The position numbers and the translations under genes were made by a program. Below, piece after piece: positions 1-8,634 of a stretch of 64,000 bases of DNA (positions are counted from its first letter, which is position 1; every line of letters begins with the position of its first letter). Location: positions 682,001 through 746,000 of the forward strand of contig NZ_QLLK01000001.1 in assembly GCF_003259505.1 (NCBI RefSeq), read 5' to 3'. Source of the stretch: Algoriphagus yeomjeoni (lineage in GTDB: Bacteria > Bacteroidota > Bacteroidia > Cytophagales > Cyclobacteriaceae). Below the pieces are notes generated by a model, which was given only the letters and a program-made list of their open reading frames with translations, made no database searches and was not told where the DNA came from.

Positions 1-511
1 CACCCAAGCTAATCCCTTCATGATTACCATCCAGGATAATAAAATGCCAGCCTTTTTCATCAAAACTGTAATAGGGAGCAGGTATATTCAACCGCCTAAC
101 TACGTAGGGTTTACCGTACATTTCATCTTCTTTTGCCGGAGCATCCCACCAGGGATCATGATTTCCGATACAGCTATAGACTTTCGAATCTTTGATCTCC
201 GCTCTAAACTGATCCCAAGCTTCCCATTGCTCTAGTGTCCGCTCTCGCGATACCTCGTCATACGATGCATCGTGTATGCTATCACCACCATTTAAATAAA
301 AATCTGGCTTATGGATCTTAACTACCCTGAGCCAGTCAATTGCTCTGTTGGGAATATTTTCTTCTGGTCGGATGTGAACGTCTGTGATATGCGCAATCGT
401 GAGTATTGGAGATCTTGAAGTGGCTTTTTCGGAGGCTTTCGCTGCTGCTATTGGAGCAGTCACTCCCATAGCAAGAGTGGCTCCACGGGCTAAAAACTTT
501 CTTCTTTTCAT
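1..511 (-). CDS. Secreted metallophosphoesterase, 3' end cut by window edge
   Basis: This is the N-terminal 170 residues of a calcineurin-like phosphoesterase; the gene runs off the left edge. The ATG at 511 is followed by a twin-arginine-like leader (KRRKFLARG then a hydrophobic stretch ending near residue 25). Metal-ligand motifs appear in family order: DVH at residues 44-46, GGD at 75-77 and GNHD at 116-119. The leader suggests export in folded form. It is transcribed away from the tetR gene at 721, with a 209-bp shared upstream region. The substrate cannot be told from the sequence; these enzymes hydrolyse phosphomonoesters or phosphodiesters using two metal ions. The family call is secure, the function open. 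Confidence 0.85.
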   Translation of the reverse strand, partial: MKRRKFLARGATLAMGVTAPIAAAKASEKATSRSPILTIAHITDVHIRPEENIPNRAIDWLRVVKIHKPDFYLNGGDSIHDASYDEVSRERTLEQWEAWDQFRAEIKDSKVYSCIGNHDPWWDAPAKEDEMYGKPYVVRRLNIPAPYYSFDEKGWHFIILDGNHEGISLG

Positions 512-622
512 TTGAGTGCTTTATTTGGAACGGATATTTGGGGCTTTAAGCTGCCTCCAAATTTTAACTCGAGCTATTAAACATTTAAAAGATTATTTTT
601 ACAATTGATTTTAAAAGCATAA

Positions 623-640
623 ATTGAACGCTCATTCAAT
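623..640. promoter_or_regulatory. Candidate TetR-family operator upstream of the betaine regulator
   Basis: ATTGAACGCTCATTCAAT is an 18-bp near-palindrome: 7 of 9 base pairs match, with outer arms ATTGAA/TTCAAT. It lies 80 bp upstream of the TetR-type gene at 721. TetR regulators usually bind such sites in their own divergent promoter region. Assignment to this regulator is inference from position. Confidence 0.45.
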
Positions 641-720
641 ATTATATATTGATTTTTGGGTTTCCAACGAATTTTACAACTATATTAGTCCTATTAACTT
701 TCTTTTAACACTTTATTAAT

Positions 721-1323
721 ATGAGTAACAAGATTTCGGATGAAAGAAAGAAAGAGATAATTGGTGGGTTTTATGAGTTATCAAAACAAAATGGTCTGGA
801 AAACACGTCGATTGCTAAAATAGGAAAGCACCTTGGCATGCCACCTAGTTTGATCATGCATTACTTTCCTACTCGCGAGATTCTGATTTCAAATTTGATT
901 TCATTCATCTTGGAACAAATGCTGATGATCTATCAGCCCATGCTTGAGGAACTTGAAATTCAAAATTATGCTGATCCACACACCTTTGTCGATCGGCTTT
1001 TCTCCAGAGATTGGAATTTGCTTTTAGACGATGGTGTCTTTTACAGTTGTTTCAGTTTGATCTTTAGAAATAAGAGAATCAAAGATGAGTATCGTGTTCT
1101 GCATGAAAAATTGAGAGAAAATCTGAAAGCCATACTCGATAGAGACGAAACTTTACACGGGAAGGATACCGAACTTCTAGCCGAGCAGATTTTCGTAGTT
1201 GTAGAGGGGGCATATTATTACCTCTCCATGTTTGATGATCCAGAAGTGTACGAGGAGAAAGTTACAATATTCAAGAATCAGGTTTATGATTTGCTTAGGA
1301 AATACGAAGTCCAGCATTTGTAA
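721..1323 (+). CDS. TetR-family transcriptional regulator, probable regulator of betaine synthesis
   Basis: This 200-residue protein has an N-terminal helix-turn-helix of TetR type (about residues 10-55, with TSIAKIGKHLGMPPSLIMHYF in the recognition-helix region) and an all-helical ligand domain. It lies just upstream of betB and betA on the same strand, the position held by BetI in many bacteria. It is not close enough to BetI to give that name from sequence alone. A near-palindromic site at 623-640 is a plausible autoregulatory operator. The ligand is unknown; choline or betaine aldehyde is suggested only by context. Confidence 0.8.
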   Translation: MSNKISDERKKEIIGGFYELSKQNGLENTSIAKIGKHLGMPPSLIMHYFPTREILISNLISFILEQMLMIYQPMLEELEIQNYADPHTFVDRLFSRDWNLLLDDGVFYSCFSLIFRNKRIKDEYRVLHEKLRENLKAILDRDETLHGKDTELLAEQIFVVVEGAYYYLSMFDDPEVYEEKVTIFKNQVYDLLRKYEVQHL

Positions 1324-1693
1324 CCTTCTTAATTTCAATCCTCAGAAAGCTTGGTTTATTTGCTTATCGGGATAGAGATTAAAATGAATTTATAAAGCCA
1401 TCTTGAACAATAAAAGGGAGCCTTTTCGATGTACAATAATTATGTGGCATCATTCAAGACCAAAAAAGGAAGTACTCATAAGGTTCATTTTAGATGCTTT
1501 ACAAAGTCTTCGGACTAATGATCTCTTATCTCACCATTTAACAAACGTACCCGAGCTCGGTATTAGAGTTTGGGGTACAAACTATTAGAATAAATTTACA
1601 TTTGGAGCTGAGTTGATTTCTTCTGAAGTGATGCCCGCAAGATACAATTGGGATACTTATTCACTCCTCCATTCTAATCCATAGACCTTATTC
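1324..1693. other. 370-bp gap between regulator and betB, no convincing gene
   Basis: A 61-codon open frame with a TTG start at 1403 has no recognisable family, no ribosome-binding signal and odd composition, so it is not called a gene. The stretch includes a perfect 10-bp palindrome CCGAGCTCGG at 1551-1560. It presumably holds the betB promoter, but no clear TAnnTTTG box was found. A degraded gene remnant is possible. Confidence 0.4.
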
Positions 1694-3145
1694 ATGCATA
1701 GCATTCCATTATTTATTGGTAACAAGCCAGTTCGAGGTTCAGGCAAAAAGTTTAATAACTACAATCCCGCTACTGGGAAAGTTCTAAATGAAGTTAGCAG
1801 TGCCTCTGCTGAGGATTTTGAGAAAACTATAGAATCCGCTAAGCAAGGATTTGAGGTTTGGTCTGTCATGTCCCCAACCGAGCGCGGAAGGATTTTACAT
1901 AAGGCTTCTCGACTTTTACGTGAAAAAAATGATGAATTGGCCCTACTTGAATCGCAGGATGCAGGTAAGCCGATTCGTGAAGCGCTAGAAGTAGATGTGG
2001 TTTCAGGAGCGGATTGTCTGGAATATTATGCAGGTATTGCCTCTTCTATGCACGGTGAGCATATTGAATTGGGGGGTGATTTTGCCTATACGCGTAGAGA
2101 GCCGCTGGGTATTTGTGCAGGCATCGGAGCTTGGAATTACCCACTTCAGATTGCTTGTTGGAAATCTGCCCCTGCCTTAGCTTGTGGGAATGTGATGATC
2201 TTCAAGCCGGCAGAACTTACACCTGTGACTGCTTTTAAACTTGCAGAAGTTTTCAAAGAAGCTGGATTGCCTGATGGTGTTTTCAATGTAGTGCAAGGTG
2301 ATGCTGAGATAGGGCAAATGATGACCTCGCATCCGGAAATTGCTAAAGTATCCATTACCGGAGAAGTAGGAACTGGTAAGAAAGTGATGGCAGCTGCGGC
2401 AGCTACGCTTAAGCATGTCACGTTGGAGCTAGGTGGCAAATCTCCAATAATTGTATTTGAAGATGCAGATCTTGAGGAAGCAGTAAATGGCGTTTTACTG
2501 GGTAATTTTTATACACAGGGTGAGATTTGCAGTAATGGGACCCGCGTATTTGTGCATTCTTCCATTCGTGAAAAATTCCTTGAAATACTGGTAGCACGGA
2601 CCAAAAAATTGAAAGTTGGAGATACAGCTGATCCTGCTACTCATGTAGGAGCGATGATCAATAAGAATCATTTCGAAAAAGTCATGAGTTATATCTCATT
2701 AGGAAAGGAACAGGGAGCGGAGCTGATTTGCGGTGGGAATCAAGTTGAGGTTGCAGGTTGTGAAGGTGGCTATTTTATAGCACCTACTATCTTTGCCAGT
2801 CCAAAGGATGAGTTAAGAATAGTGGAGGAAGAAATCTTCGGTCCTGTGATGTCTATTTTAACTTTTTCAGATGAAAAAGATGTTTTAGCACGCGCTAATA
2901 ATACGCCTTTCGGTCTTGCGGCAGGCGTTTACACAAATGATTTGAGAAGGGCTCATCGAATGGTGGCCAAGTTACAGGCAGGGATATGCTGGGTAAATAC
3001 GTTTAATATCACTCCAGTGGAAATTCCCTTCGGCGGATATAAACAATCAGGAATTGGTCGTGAAAATGGATTGGCGGCAATCGAACATTATTCCCAGCTC
3101 AAAACAGTTTATATCGCCATGAAAGACTTGGGGAACCCTTTCTAA
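1694..3145 (+). CDS. betB: Betaine aldehyde dehydrogenase
   Basis: This NAD(P)-dependent aldehyde dehydrogenase has 483 residues, the usual family length. Catalytic positions are in place: Asn148 in AWNYP, Glu245 in LELGGK and the nucleophile Cys279 in GEICSNGTRVF, with the C-terminal PFGGYKQSG loop. The GEIC context and the adjacent choline dehydrogenase point to oxidation of betaine aldehyde to glycine betaine, an osmoprotectant. It is cytoplasmic. betA starts 52 bp downstream on the same strand, so the two are likely co-transcribed. Another substrate such as an aminoaldehyde cannot be excluded, but the neighbourhood supports betaine synthesis. Confidence 0.9.
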   Translation: MHSIPLFIGNKPVRGSGKKFNNYNPATGKVLNEVSSASAEDFEKTIESAKQGFEVWSVMSPTERGRILHKASRLLREKNDELALLESQDAGKPIREALEVDVVSGADCLEYYAGIASSMHGEHIELGGDFAYTRREPLGICAGIGAWNYPLQIACWKSAPALACGNVMIFKPAELTPVTAFKLAEVFKEAGLPDGVFNVVQGDAEIGQMMTSHPEIAKVSITGEVGTGKKVMAAAAATLKHVTLELGGKSPIIVFEDADLEEAVNGVLLGNFYTQGEICSNGTRVFVHSSIREKFLEILVARTKKLKVGDTADPATHVGAMINKNHFEKVMSYISLGKEQGAELICGGNQVEVAGCEGGYFIAPTIFASPKDELRIVEEEIFGPVMSILTFSDEKDVLARANNTPFGLAAGVYTNDLRRAHRMVAKLQAGICWVNTFNITPVEIPFGGYKQSGIGRENGLAAIEHYSQLKTVYIAMKDLGNPF

Positions 3146-3197
3146 TTGCATTTTTGAGACAGGTAATTGTCTGAAAATCAACATTTAAAGTTTAATT

Positions 3198-4691
3198 ATG
3201 AAATATGATTTTATAGTAGTCGGCGGAGGTTCTGCCGGGGTGATCACTGCTTATCGCCTTGCAGAGCAGAAGGCCGGTAAGGTACTACTTATAGAAGCAG
3301 GTATCTCAGATGAAAAGCGTGAAGACGTGCTTCAGCTGGATCAGTGGCAATCACTTTTGGAAGGAGAGTTGGATTATGACTTTACCATCCAGCCACAGAA
3401 AAATGGAAATTCCAACATGAGACATAGCCGTGCCAAGGTAATGGGAGGGTGTAGCTCCCATAACTCGGCAATTGCCTTTCAGGCACCGGATTATGATTTT
3501 CAGGTTTGGACTGAATTGGGAATAGAGGGTTGGGCTCCTAATGATGTCAGGCCATTCTTCGATAAGGTTTTCGAAAAAGTGAATCTAGAAGTTTCCGATT
3601 CGGGAAATGCCTGTGGCAAAGCCGTGATAGAGGCCAGTGAAGAATTTGGTGTGCCTAAAGGTGATTTTATTAAAGGTGAATACAAGGAATCTGCAGGTTG
3701 GTTTTCACTGAATAAGAAAGGAAATATCAGACATTCCAGCTCTGTAGCCTACTTGCACCCCTATGACCAGATTCCGGAAAATCTCACCATACTCACTGAG
3801 ACATTTGCTTATCGCTTGATTTTAGATTCTGACAAAAATGTGACTGGCTTAGAAACTAGCAAAGGTGATTTCTACGCAGAAAAAGAAGTTATACTTTCTG
3901 GAGGCGCATTTCAGACTCCACAACTTTTGATGCTTTCTGGTATAGGTCCGGCAGAGCATCTGAGAGAAATGGATATTCCGTTAGTGGAGGATTTGCCGGG
4001 AGTAGGAAGCCATTTGGTCGACCATCCAGAAGGTGTGATTATGTGGGAGTCTGCTAAGTCAGTTCCAACTGAAACAGCTCAGAAATATGAAATAGGTATT
4101 TTCTGTAAGTCTGATCCTAATTTGCCCATTTCTGATATTATGTTTCATTTAGGAACAGAGGCGTTTGACATGCATACTGTCCCTGCTGGATTTCCTACGG
4201 CGGAGCAGGCATTTTCGCTGACGCCAAATGTGATGCAGGCAAAAAGTGAGGGAACTGTACGATTACAATCCAAAGACCCTGAAGTAGCGCCATTAATAGA
4301 TCCAAAATACTTCACAGATCCAGAAGGGTATGATATAAAAGTTATGCTGGAAAGTATAAAAATCGCTCGTAAGATAGCGGATCAACCAGCTCTTAAGCCC
4401 TGGATAAAAAGAGAACTTGCTCCTGGATTAGCTATACAAACTGACGAGGAAATTGTTGATTATATCTATAAAACGCACAATACGGTCTATCATCCAGCAG
4501 GAACTTGCAAAATGGCTGGTGATCACGATACCAATCAGGTGGTTAACAGTAGGTTACAGGTAAATGGAATAGGCAATCTTCGTATCGCTGATGCTTCCGT
4601 TTTTCCAACTATCACCAGTGTAAATCCTAACATGACTGTAATGATGATCGGAGAGCGTTGCGCTGATTTTATCATTAAGGATCATTCTTGA
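3198..4691 (+). CDS. betA: Choline dehydrogenase-like GMC oxidoreductase
   Basis: This 497-residue flavoprotein is of the glucose-methanol-choline family. The N-terminal dinucleotide fold VVGGGSAG (residues 7-14) binds FAD, and MGGCSSHNSAI matches the GMC signature 1 region. The catalytic pair is visible near the C terminus as His in VYHPAGTCKM and Asn in VNPNMTVMMIG. It would oxidise choline to betaine aldehyde, feeding the preceding betB. It is slightly shorter than E. coli BetA (about 550 residues). Following betB in an apparent operon makes choline the likely substrate, although GMC enzymes use many alcohols. Confidence 0.85.
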   Translation: MKYDFIVVGGGSAGVITAYRLAEQKAGKVLLIEAGISDEKREDVLQLDQWQSLLEGELDYDFTIQPQKNGNSNMRHSRAKVMGGCSSHNSAIAFQAPDYDFQVWTELGIEGWAPNDVRPFFDKVFEKVNLEVSDSGNACGKAVIEASEEFGVPKGDFIKGEYKESAGWFSLNKKGNIRHSSSVAYLHPYDQIPENLTILTETFAYRLILDSDKNVTGLETSKGDFYAEKEVILSGGAFQTPQLLMLSGIGPAEHLREMDIPLVEDLPGVGSHLVDHPEGVIMWESAKSVPTETAQKYEIGIFCKSDPNLPISDIMFHLGTEAFDMHTVPAGFPTAEQAFSLTPNVMQAKSEGTVRLQSKDPEVAPLIDPKYFTDPEGYDIKVMLESIKIARKIADQPALKPWIKRELAPGLAIQTDEEIVDYIYKTHNTVYHPAGTCKMAGDHDTNQVVNSRLQVNGIGNLRIADASVFPTITSVNPNMTVMMIGERCADFIIKDHS

Positions 4692-4701
4692 AGATACTTA
4701 T

Positions 4702-4735
4702 CCACCTTTAGTCAACAAACATTGACTGAAGGTGG
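4702..4735. terminator. Bidirectional hairpin between betA and the choline-type symporter
   Basis: A 14-bp stem (702-715 with 722-735, one G-T pair) closes a 6-base loop between two convergent genes. It has no strong T-run, but position and stability fit a shared terminator. Confidence 0.6.
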
Positions 4736-4744
4736 AGTACTAAT

Positions 4745-6337
4745 TTATCCCATTTTTTTGAGCTCTGTTGGAGGGCAGCTTTTTTGAGTTAGCCTAGAGA
4801 CGACTAAAATACTGATCAGTCCACAGGCCATAGCTAGTGTTCTGAATGGGAAAAGAACCGTTCCATCCAATTGAGTCATTGGATATAGAATAATAGCTTC
4901 AATTCCCAAAGCAGGTTCTCCTCCTCCAAATCGTAAAATCACAGACACAAGTAGTCCTGCTATTGCCCCATAGCGATTGGCTTTTTTGTCGAAGAGTGCA
5001 CAAACCAGCTGCGGGAAAAGAATACAGTACACAAAATCACTACATAAGAACCAAAGTGCATAGACGCTTTTTACCTGAAGGGCAATCAAGGTGGCACTTA
5101 TCCCTATTATCCAGATCACTTTTTTGATGACTTTGGCTAGAGATTTAGAATCTATAGTTGGCTTCATGAGCTTTCGATACAGATTCCAAGAAGCCATGGA
5201 AGATGCTGAGAGAATTGAGGAATCTACAGAAGACATCACTGCCGCCGCAATGGCCCCGAGTCCGATTGTCGCTACGACAGGATTAGTCAAATATCTTACT
5301 ACATAGGGTAAAGTAAGTGCTGCCTCCTCTGGAGGAGCTATTCCCAAGGAATTCCAATCTACCACATTGCCTATTACTCCTATCATGATAGCCGGAACCG
5401 CAGCTATCATACACACGAAACCAGCGATGATCGAAAGTCGCATGGCTACTTTCTCATTTTTGGAAGCCAATACTCGTTGGAAATAAACCTGCCAAGGAAT
5501 TCCGCCAAAGATTAAAAGAAGAGCCGAATCCCACCAGTTCCAATAGCTGTCTCCCCAAAGGTCACTTTTCCATCCGTCGATAGGAGGAAACAGGTTGGCA
5601 TAAATTCCTTTATTTTCTTGGTAGGTAGCCCAAGCGTAGTCCCATCCCCCTACTTTTTCCAGCGCAAAAGGAATAACAAGAATAAGTCCAACGAACAATA
5701 GAACCATCTGTATAACATCTGTAAAAGCAACTGCCCACAATCCACCTAAAGCCGTATATGCGATGGCGATGGCTGCAGATAGGATGATGGAAGGAACGAA
5801 GTCCATTCCTAAGACGGTGCCGAAAGTGGTGCCAAGTGCCGTAAGGATAGCAGAAGTCCAAAACAACTCACCAGTAATAGCTGGAAGGCTTAACGCAGCA
5901 GCTACATTTTTACCAAATCGCTGCTCCAAGGGGTCGATCATGGTTTTAAACTCATATCTTCTCATTTTCCGCGCAAAAAATAAGCCTCCAATGATGAGGC
6001 TTAGTGCATATCCCCAGGGTGCTTGAACCCAGGCGATACCCGAAGAATTGGTGTACTCGGCTGTACCGTTGATATAGCCTCCTCCTACCCAAGTAGCACT
6101 CATGGTAAATATGGCTACCCCAAGTGGAAGGGATCGTCCAGCGAGCATGACACTGTCCTCAGTTTCCTGTCCTTTCATATTGGCAGCATAAGTGCCTATG
6201 TAGAAAATAGCTGCATAGAAAAACATCATGGCAATGAACCCTGGCCAGTAGACAGGTCTTCCTAACCAATGCATGATGGCACCGGCTAACAATAACACAA
6301 TCATGATTAATAAAGAGGGAAGTAATTTTTTAAGCAT
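4745..6337 (-). CDS. Sodium/choline symporter resembling animal CHT1 (SSF family)
   Basis: This 530-residue membrane protein has about 13 hydrophobic segments, as in the sodium:solute symporter family. Several stretches match animal high-affinity choline transporter CHT1 (SLC5A7) nearly word for word: ATWVGGGYINGTAE, GGIPWQVYFQRVLAS, SSILSASSM and a FPQLVCALF-type segment, plus a GGEP motif near residue 460. It is convergent with betB-betA, which oxidise choline, so sodium-driven choline uptake is the natural role. The comparison to CHT1 is from memory of the family, not an alignment. Family membership is certain; the substrate is a strong inference. An unrelated SSF transporter is cut by the right edge of the window. 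Confidence 0.88.
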   Translation of the reverse strand: MLKKLLPSLLIMIVLLLAGAIMHWLGRPVYWPGFIAMMFFYAAIFYIGTYAANMKGQETEDSVMLAGRSLPLGVAIFTMSATWVGGGYINGTAEYTNSSGIAWVQAPWGYALSLIIGGLFFARKMRRYEFKTMIDPLEQRFGKNVAAALSLPAITGELFWTSAILTALGTTFGTVLGMDFVPSIILSAAIAIAYTALGGLWAVAFTDVIQMVLLFVGLILVIPFALEKVGGWDYAWATYQENKGIYANLFPPIDGWKSDLWGDSYWNWWDSALLLIFGGIPWQVYFQRVLASKNEKVAMRLSIIAGFVCMIAAVPAIMIGVIGNVVDWNSLGIAPPEEAALTLPYVVRYLTNPVVATIGLGAIAAAVMSSVDSSILSASSMASWNLYRKLMKPTIDSKSLAKVIKKVIWIIGISATLIALQVKSVYALWFLCSDFVYCILFPQLVCALFDKKANRYGAIAGLLVSVILRFGGGEPALGIEAIILYPMTQLDGTVLFPFRTLAMACGLISILVVSRLTQKSCPPTELKKMG

Positions 6338-6525
6338 TGGGTGATTAACTTTTCAACCTTAGAAAATGACTTGCCGATTGGCGTTAGACTTTAAGATGAT
6401 ACTGAATCCAACAGAAAATATAGGTGGCAAGGAGTGATTAGAGACTCGCAAGCTACTATTTTTAATTAGAAGAGCTTTCAGTAATCAGCGTTTTCGTGAG
6501 AATTAGGCTGTATCTTAATTATAGT

Positions 6526-6564
6526 TTTCAGGGACCTAACTCTCATTAAGGAAGGTCCCTGAAA
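6526..6564 (-). terminator. Hairpin downstream of the DUF1579-like gene
   Basis: TTTCAGGGACC (6526-6536) pairs perfectly with GGTCCCTGAAA (6554-6564). It sits just past the stop codon of the minus-strand gene ending at 6573 and most likely terminates it. Confidence 0.65.
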
Positions 6565-6572
6565 TTATAGTT

Positions 6573-7085
6573 TCACTCTTTCTTATCCAGTGTCATCTCC
6601 AAAAAGGGATACCAGGTATCTCCTTGGTTGAATTCTCCAATTTCACTCCATTGACCTTTCTCATTTATTTGGATTATGTATCTGACTGACTCTGTGGGAT
6701 ACCAATAATAGATACCATCTATCAATTCTGACTTGAAACTACCCTTTTGACCAGACGAGAGAAATGATTGAAAATCAAACTGGTCTTCCTTGCCGGTAAA
6801 TGTAATGATGGCCATAGCATTGTGAACTATTTTTCCCTCTGACTTGCCAAGCCCTTCAATTAAAATTGCTGTGGAATCTAATTTGAACTGAATATTTTCA
6901 GATTGATTAAAGGTATGTTTGACTCTATCCTGACCCATCATCCAGCCGGATCCGGACCATTCGCCAACTAGAAAGGATAGCTTTTTCATTTCAGCTTGGG
7001 AAGTTTTATCAGTTTCACCGCTTTGAGCAAATGAAATGTTTGTAATGGTATAAAAAGCGAGTACTAAAAGTGTGAATTTTTTCAT
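6573..7085 (-). CDS. Secreted DUF1579-like beta-barrel protein
   Basis: This 170-residue protein has a signal peptide (residues 1-20, ending in SFAQ). The mature part starts with a LSFLVGEWSGSGWM motif typical of DUF1579 and related lipocalin-like barrels, and continues as alternating strands. The biochemical role of the family is unknown. It is the last gene of the regulator module (7981 to 6573). Its own promoter region has a palindrome almost identical to the one upstream of the first gene, so it is probably controlled by the winged-helix protein encoded next to it. Confidence 0.65.
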   Translation of the reverse strand: MKKFTLLVLAFYTITNISFAQSGETDKTSQAEMKKLSFLVGEWSGSGWMMGQDRVKHTFNQSENIQFKLDSTAILIEGLGKSEGKIVHNAMAIITFTGKEDQFDFQSFLSSGQKGSFKSELIDGIYYWYPTESVRYIIQINEKGQWSEIGEFNQGDTWYPFLEMTLDKKE

Positions 7086-7100
7086 GATTTATGTAAATTG

Positions 7101-7115
7101 GTTTATATTTTAAAC
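7101..7115 (-). promoter_or_regulatory. Operator copy 2 of the winged-helix module
   Basis: GTTTATATTTTAAAC is a 15-bp palindrome with one mismatched pair, preceded by ATGTAAAT and followed by tAA. It lies 16 bp upstream of the start at 7085. The same arrangement occurs at 8023-8037, so both sites are probably bound by the same protein. Confidence 0.55.
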
Positions 7116-7131
7116 TAAATAATCAAATTTT

Positions 7132-7419
7132 TTAAGTAATGTAATTTTTGAGATTTTCAACATAACTCTCGAAAGCCCTTATCCCCTTTTGTGTTATGGC
7201 GCAGGTAGTTAGCGGCCGCTTTCCTTTGAACGACTTAGTGATGTTGATGTACTCGGCCTTATCTAGCTTGTCTAACTGCACACTTAGATTTCCTGCGGTT
7301 GATTCAGTTTTCTCTTTGAGAAATGTGAATTCTGCAGATTCCACGCTGATGAGGATGGACATAACCGCTAAGCGTAACTGTGAATGTAAAAGAGGGTCTA
7401 GTGGCTTAAACGCGCTCAC
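7132..7419 (-). CDS. Small winged-helix transcriptional regulator
   Basis: This 95-residue protein is of the stand-alone winged-helix type (MarR/PadR-like, HTH_34 class). The order is helix LHSQLRLAVMSIL, a helix-turn-helix around FLKEKTESTAGNLSVQLDKL and a wing with KSFKGKRPLTTCAITQKG. Such proteins in Bacteroidota usually sit beside a small membrane protein, as here. The start overlaps the end of the upstream membrane-protein gene by 14 bp, so the two are translationally coupled. Palindromes upstream of 7981 and 7085 are candidate binding sites. Confidence 0.8.
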   Translation of the reverse strand: MSAFKPLDPLLHSQLRLAVMSILISVESAEFTFLKEKTESTAGNLSVQLDKLDKAEYINITKSFKGKRPLTTCAITQKGIRAFESYVENLKNYIT

Positions 7420-7981
7420 GATAAGTGTTTTTTAAGTAATAACCAGGCACAAGATATCCCAAAACCATCGCAATCCCACCAACTAAATATTGATCAGAAA
7501 CGGAAACTAGGAATGCAATAATAGCAGCAAATGCCAAAACTAACCCACCAATCTTAACTACCGAAACTCTGATAATACTTCCGGTGGCAAACATCCCTAC
7601 TGCAGCAAGGAGCAAAATCACAGGGTTATGATTATATCCCAGCACGGGCATAAAACTTAGGACAATTAGAATCGCAATAAATATCCCTATCCAGATTTGG
7701 TTCAGAATCTGGTCTAAATGTGTTTTAAATTTTGCCTTACTCCGCTTGTTGTAACTCCAGTAAAAACTGAATAGGGAAGCTGGTACAACTAAGATCCAGA
7801 TGTAATATGGGTATTCATAATTTGCTTTCTCCAGAGCATAAAACCCAAGATTGCAAATTGCAATAACCCATCCCCATAGCAAAAGGTGAAAACTTCCATC
7901 TCCTGCAGCTTCTTTTTTGACTTTAGCAATCATATCAGTGATGATCGCTAAGGACTCACTACTTGATAATTCTTTTTTCAT
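7406..7981 (-). CDS. Integral membrane protein of unknown function
   Basis: The 191 residues hold four or five hydrophobic segments (about 48-68, 78-97, 112-130, 135-152 and 160-182) with a charged N-terminal region. It is the first gene of a unit with the winged-helix regulator, whose start lies inside its 3' end. This pairing is common in Bacteroidota, where the membrane protein may sense a signal or sequester the regulator, but that is inference. No enzymatic motif was seen. Confidence 0.7.
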   Translation of the reverse strand: MKKELSSSESLAIITDMIAKVKKEAAGDGSFHLLLWGWVIAICNLGFYALEKANYEYPYYIWILVVPASLFSFYWSYNKRSKAKFKTHLDQILNQIWIGIFIAILIVLSFMPVLGYNHNPVILLLAAVGMFATGSIIRVSVVKIGGLVLAFAAIIAFLVSVSDQYLVGGIAMVLGYLVPGYYLKNTYRERV

Positions 7982-8022
7982 GATTTTAAGTGTTAGGTGT
8001 TTGGTTCGATAAATGTAAATAA

Positions 8023-8037
8023 GTTTATATTATAAAC
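8023..8037 (-). promoter_or_regulatory. Operator copy 1 of the winged-helix module, within the promoter
   Basis: GTTTATATTATAAAC is a perfect 15-bp palindrome with a single central base. It lies 42 bp upstream of the start at 7981. On the minus strand it sits between a TTG and a TACATTTA box that resembles the Bacteroidota -7 element. A repressor bound here would block polymerase. Confidence 0.6.
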
Positions 8038-8181
8038 CAAAATAATTTAATTGACTGATTATAAAAGTTTTAAAAGTCAGTTTGTCGTATTTGGTCTCGA
8101 CAAGAAAAATGGAACCCTTCTGGAATTCGTTTTTGAGTTCATTTTCTTAACTTGAATCTTAAACCTTTTTGATGCCAAGCC

Positions 8182-8634
8182 ATGAAAAATATTTTTCATC
8201 CCCAGATCGTTCAGGAATTGATCGACAGAATAAATGAACTAACTCCAGAGACCACTCCTCGGTGGGGGATCATGCGGGTAGATCAAATGATGGCTCATTG
8301 CTGCGTAGCTTATGAGATGGCCTATACCGATAAGCATCCAAAGCCAAATCCATTTATGCGGTTCTTGTTAAAAGCCTTCGTCAAGAATGGGGTGGTAAAT
8401 GACAAGCCTTATCCTAAAAATTCTCGAACTGCTCCAGCCTTCATTATTGCTGAGCGAAGGGATTTTGAGACAGAAAAAGCACGTTTGATTGGCTTTTTAG
8501 AAAAAACCCGAGACCTTGGCATCCCGTATTTTGGGGGAAAGGAATCTCTTTCCTTTGGTCCGCTGACTGCTGAGGAATGGAATGCCCTTTTTTATAAACA
8601 TCTAGATCACCATCTGACACAATTCGGCGTATGA
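8182..8634 (+). CDS. DUF1569 / DinB-like protein
   Basis: This 150-residue soluble protein has the DUF1569 layout, which belongs to the DinB/YfiT four-helix superfamily. It has MAHCCVAYEMAY in the first third and a C-terminal LDHHLTQFG helix; histidines in both helices could bind a metal. Enzymes of the superfamily include thiol-dependent transferases, but this subfamily has no assigned function. Its stop overlaps the start of the following VOC gene (ATGA), so the pair forms an operon. Confidence 0.7.
   Translation: MKNIFHPQIVQELIDRINELTPETTPRWGIMRVDQMMAHCCVAYEMAYTDKHPKPNPFMRFLLKAFVKNGVVNDKPYPKNSRTAPAFIIAERRDFETEKARLIGFLEKTRDLGIPYFGGKESLSFGPLTAEEWNALFYKHLDHHLTQFGV

Noticed and set aside
1403..1588. 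61-codon open frame with TTG start between the TetR gene and betB
   Set aside because: No family resemblance, no clear ribosome-binding signal, unusual composition; treated as intergenic.
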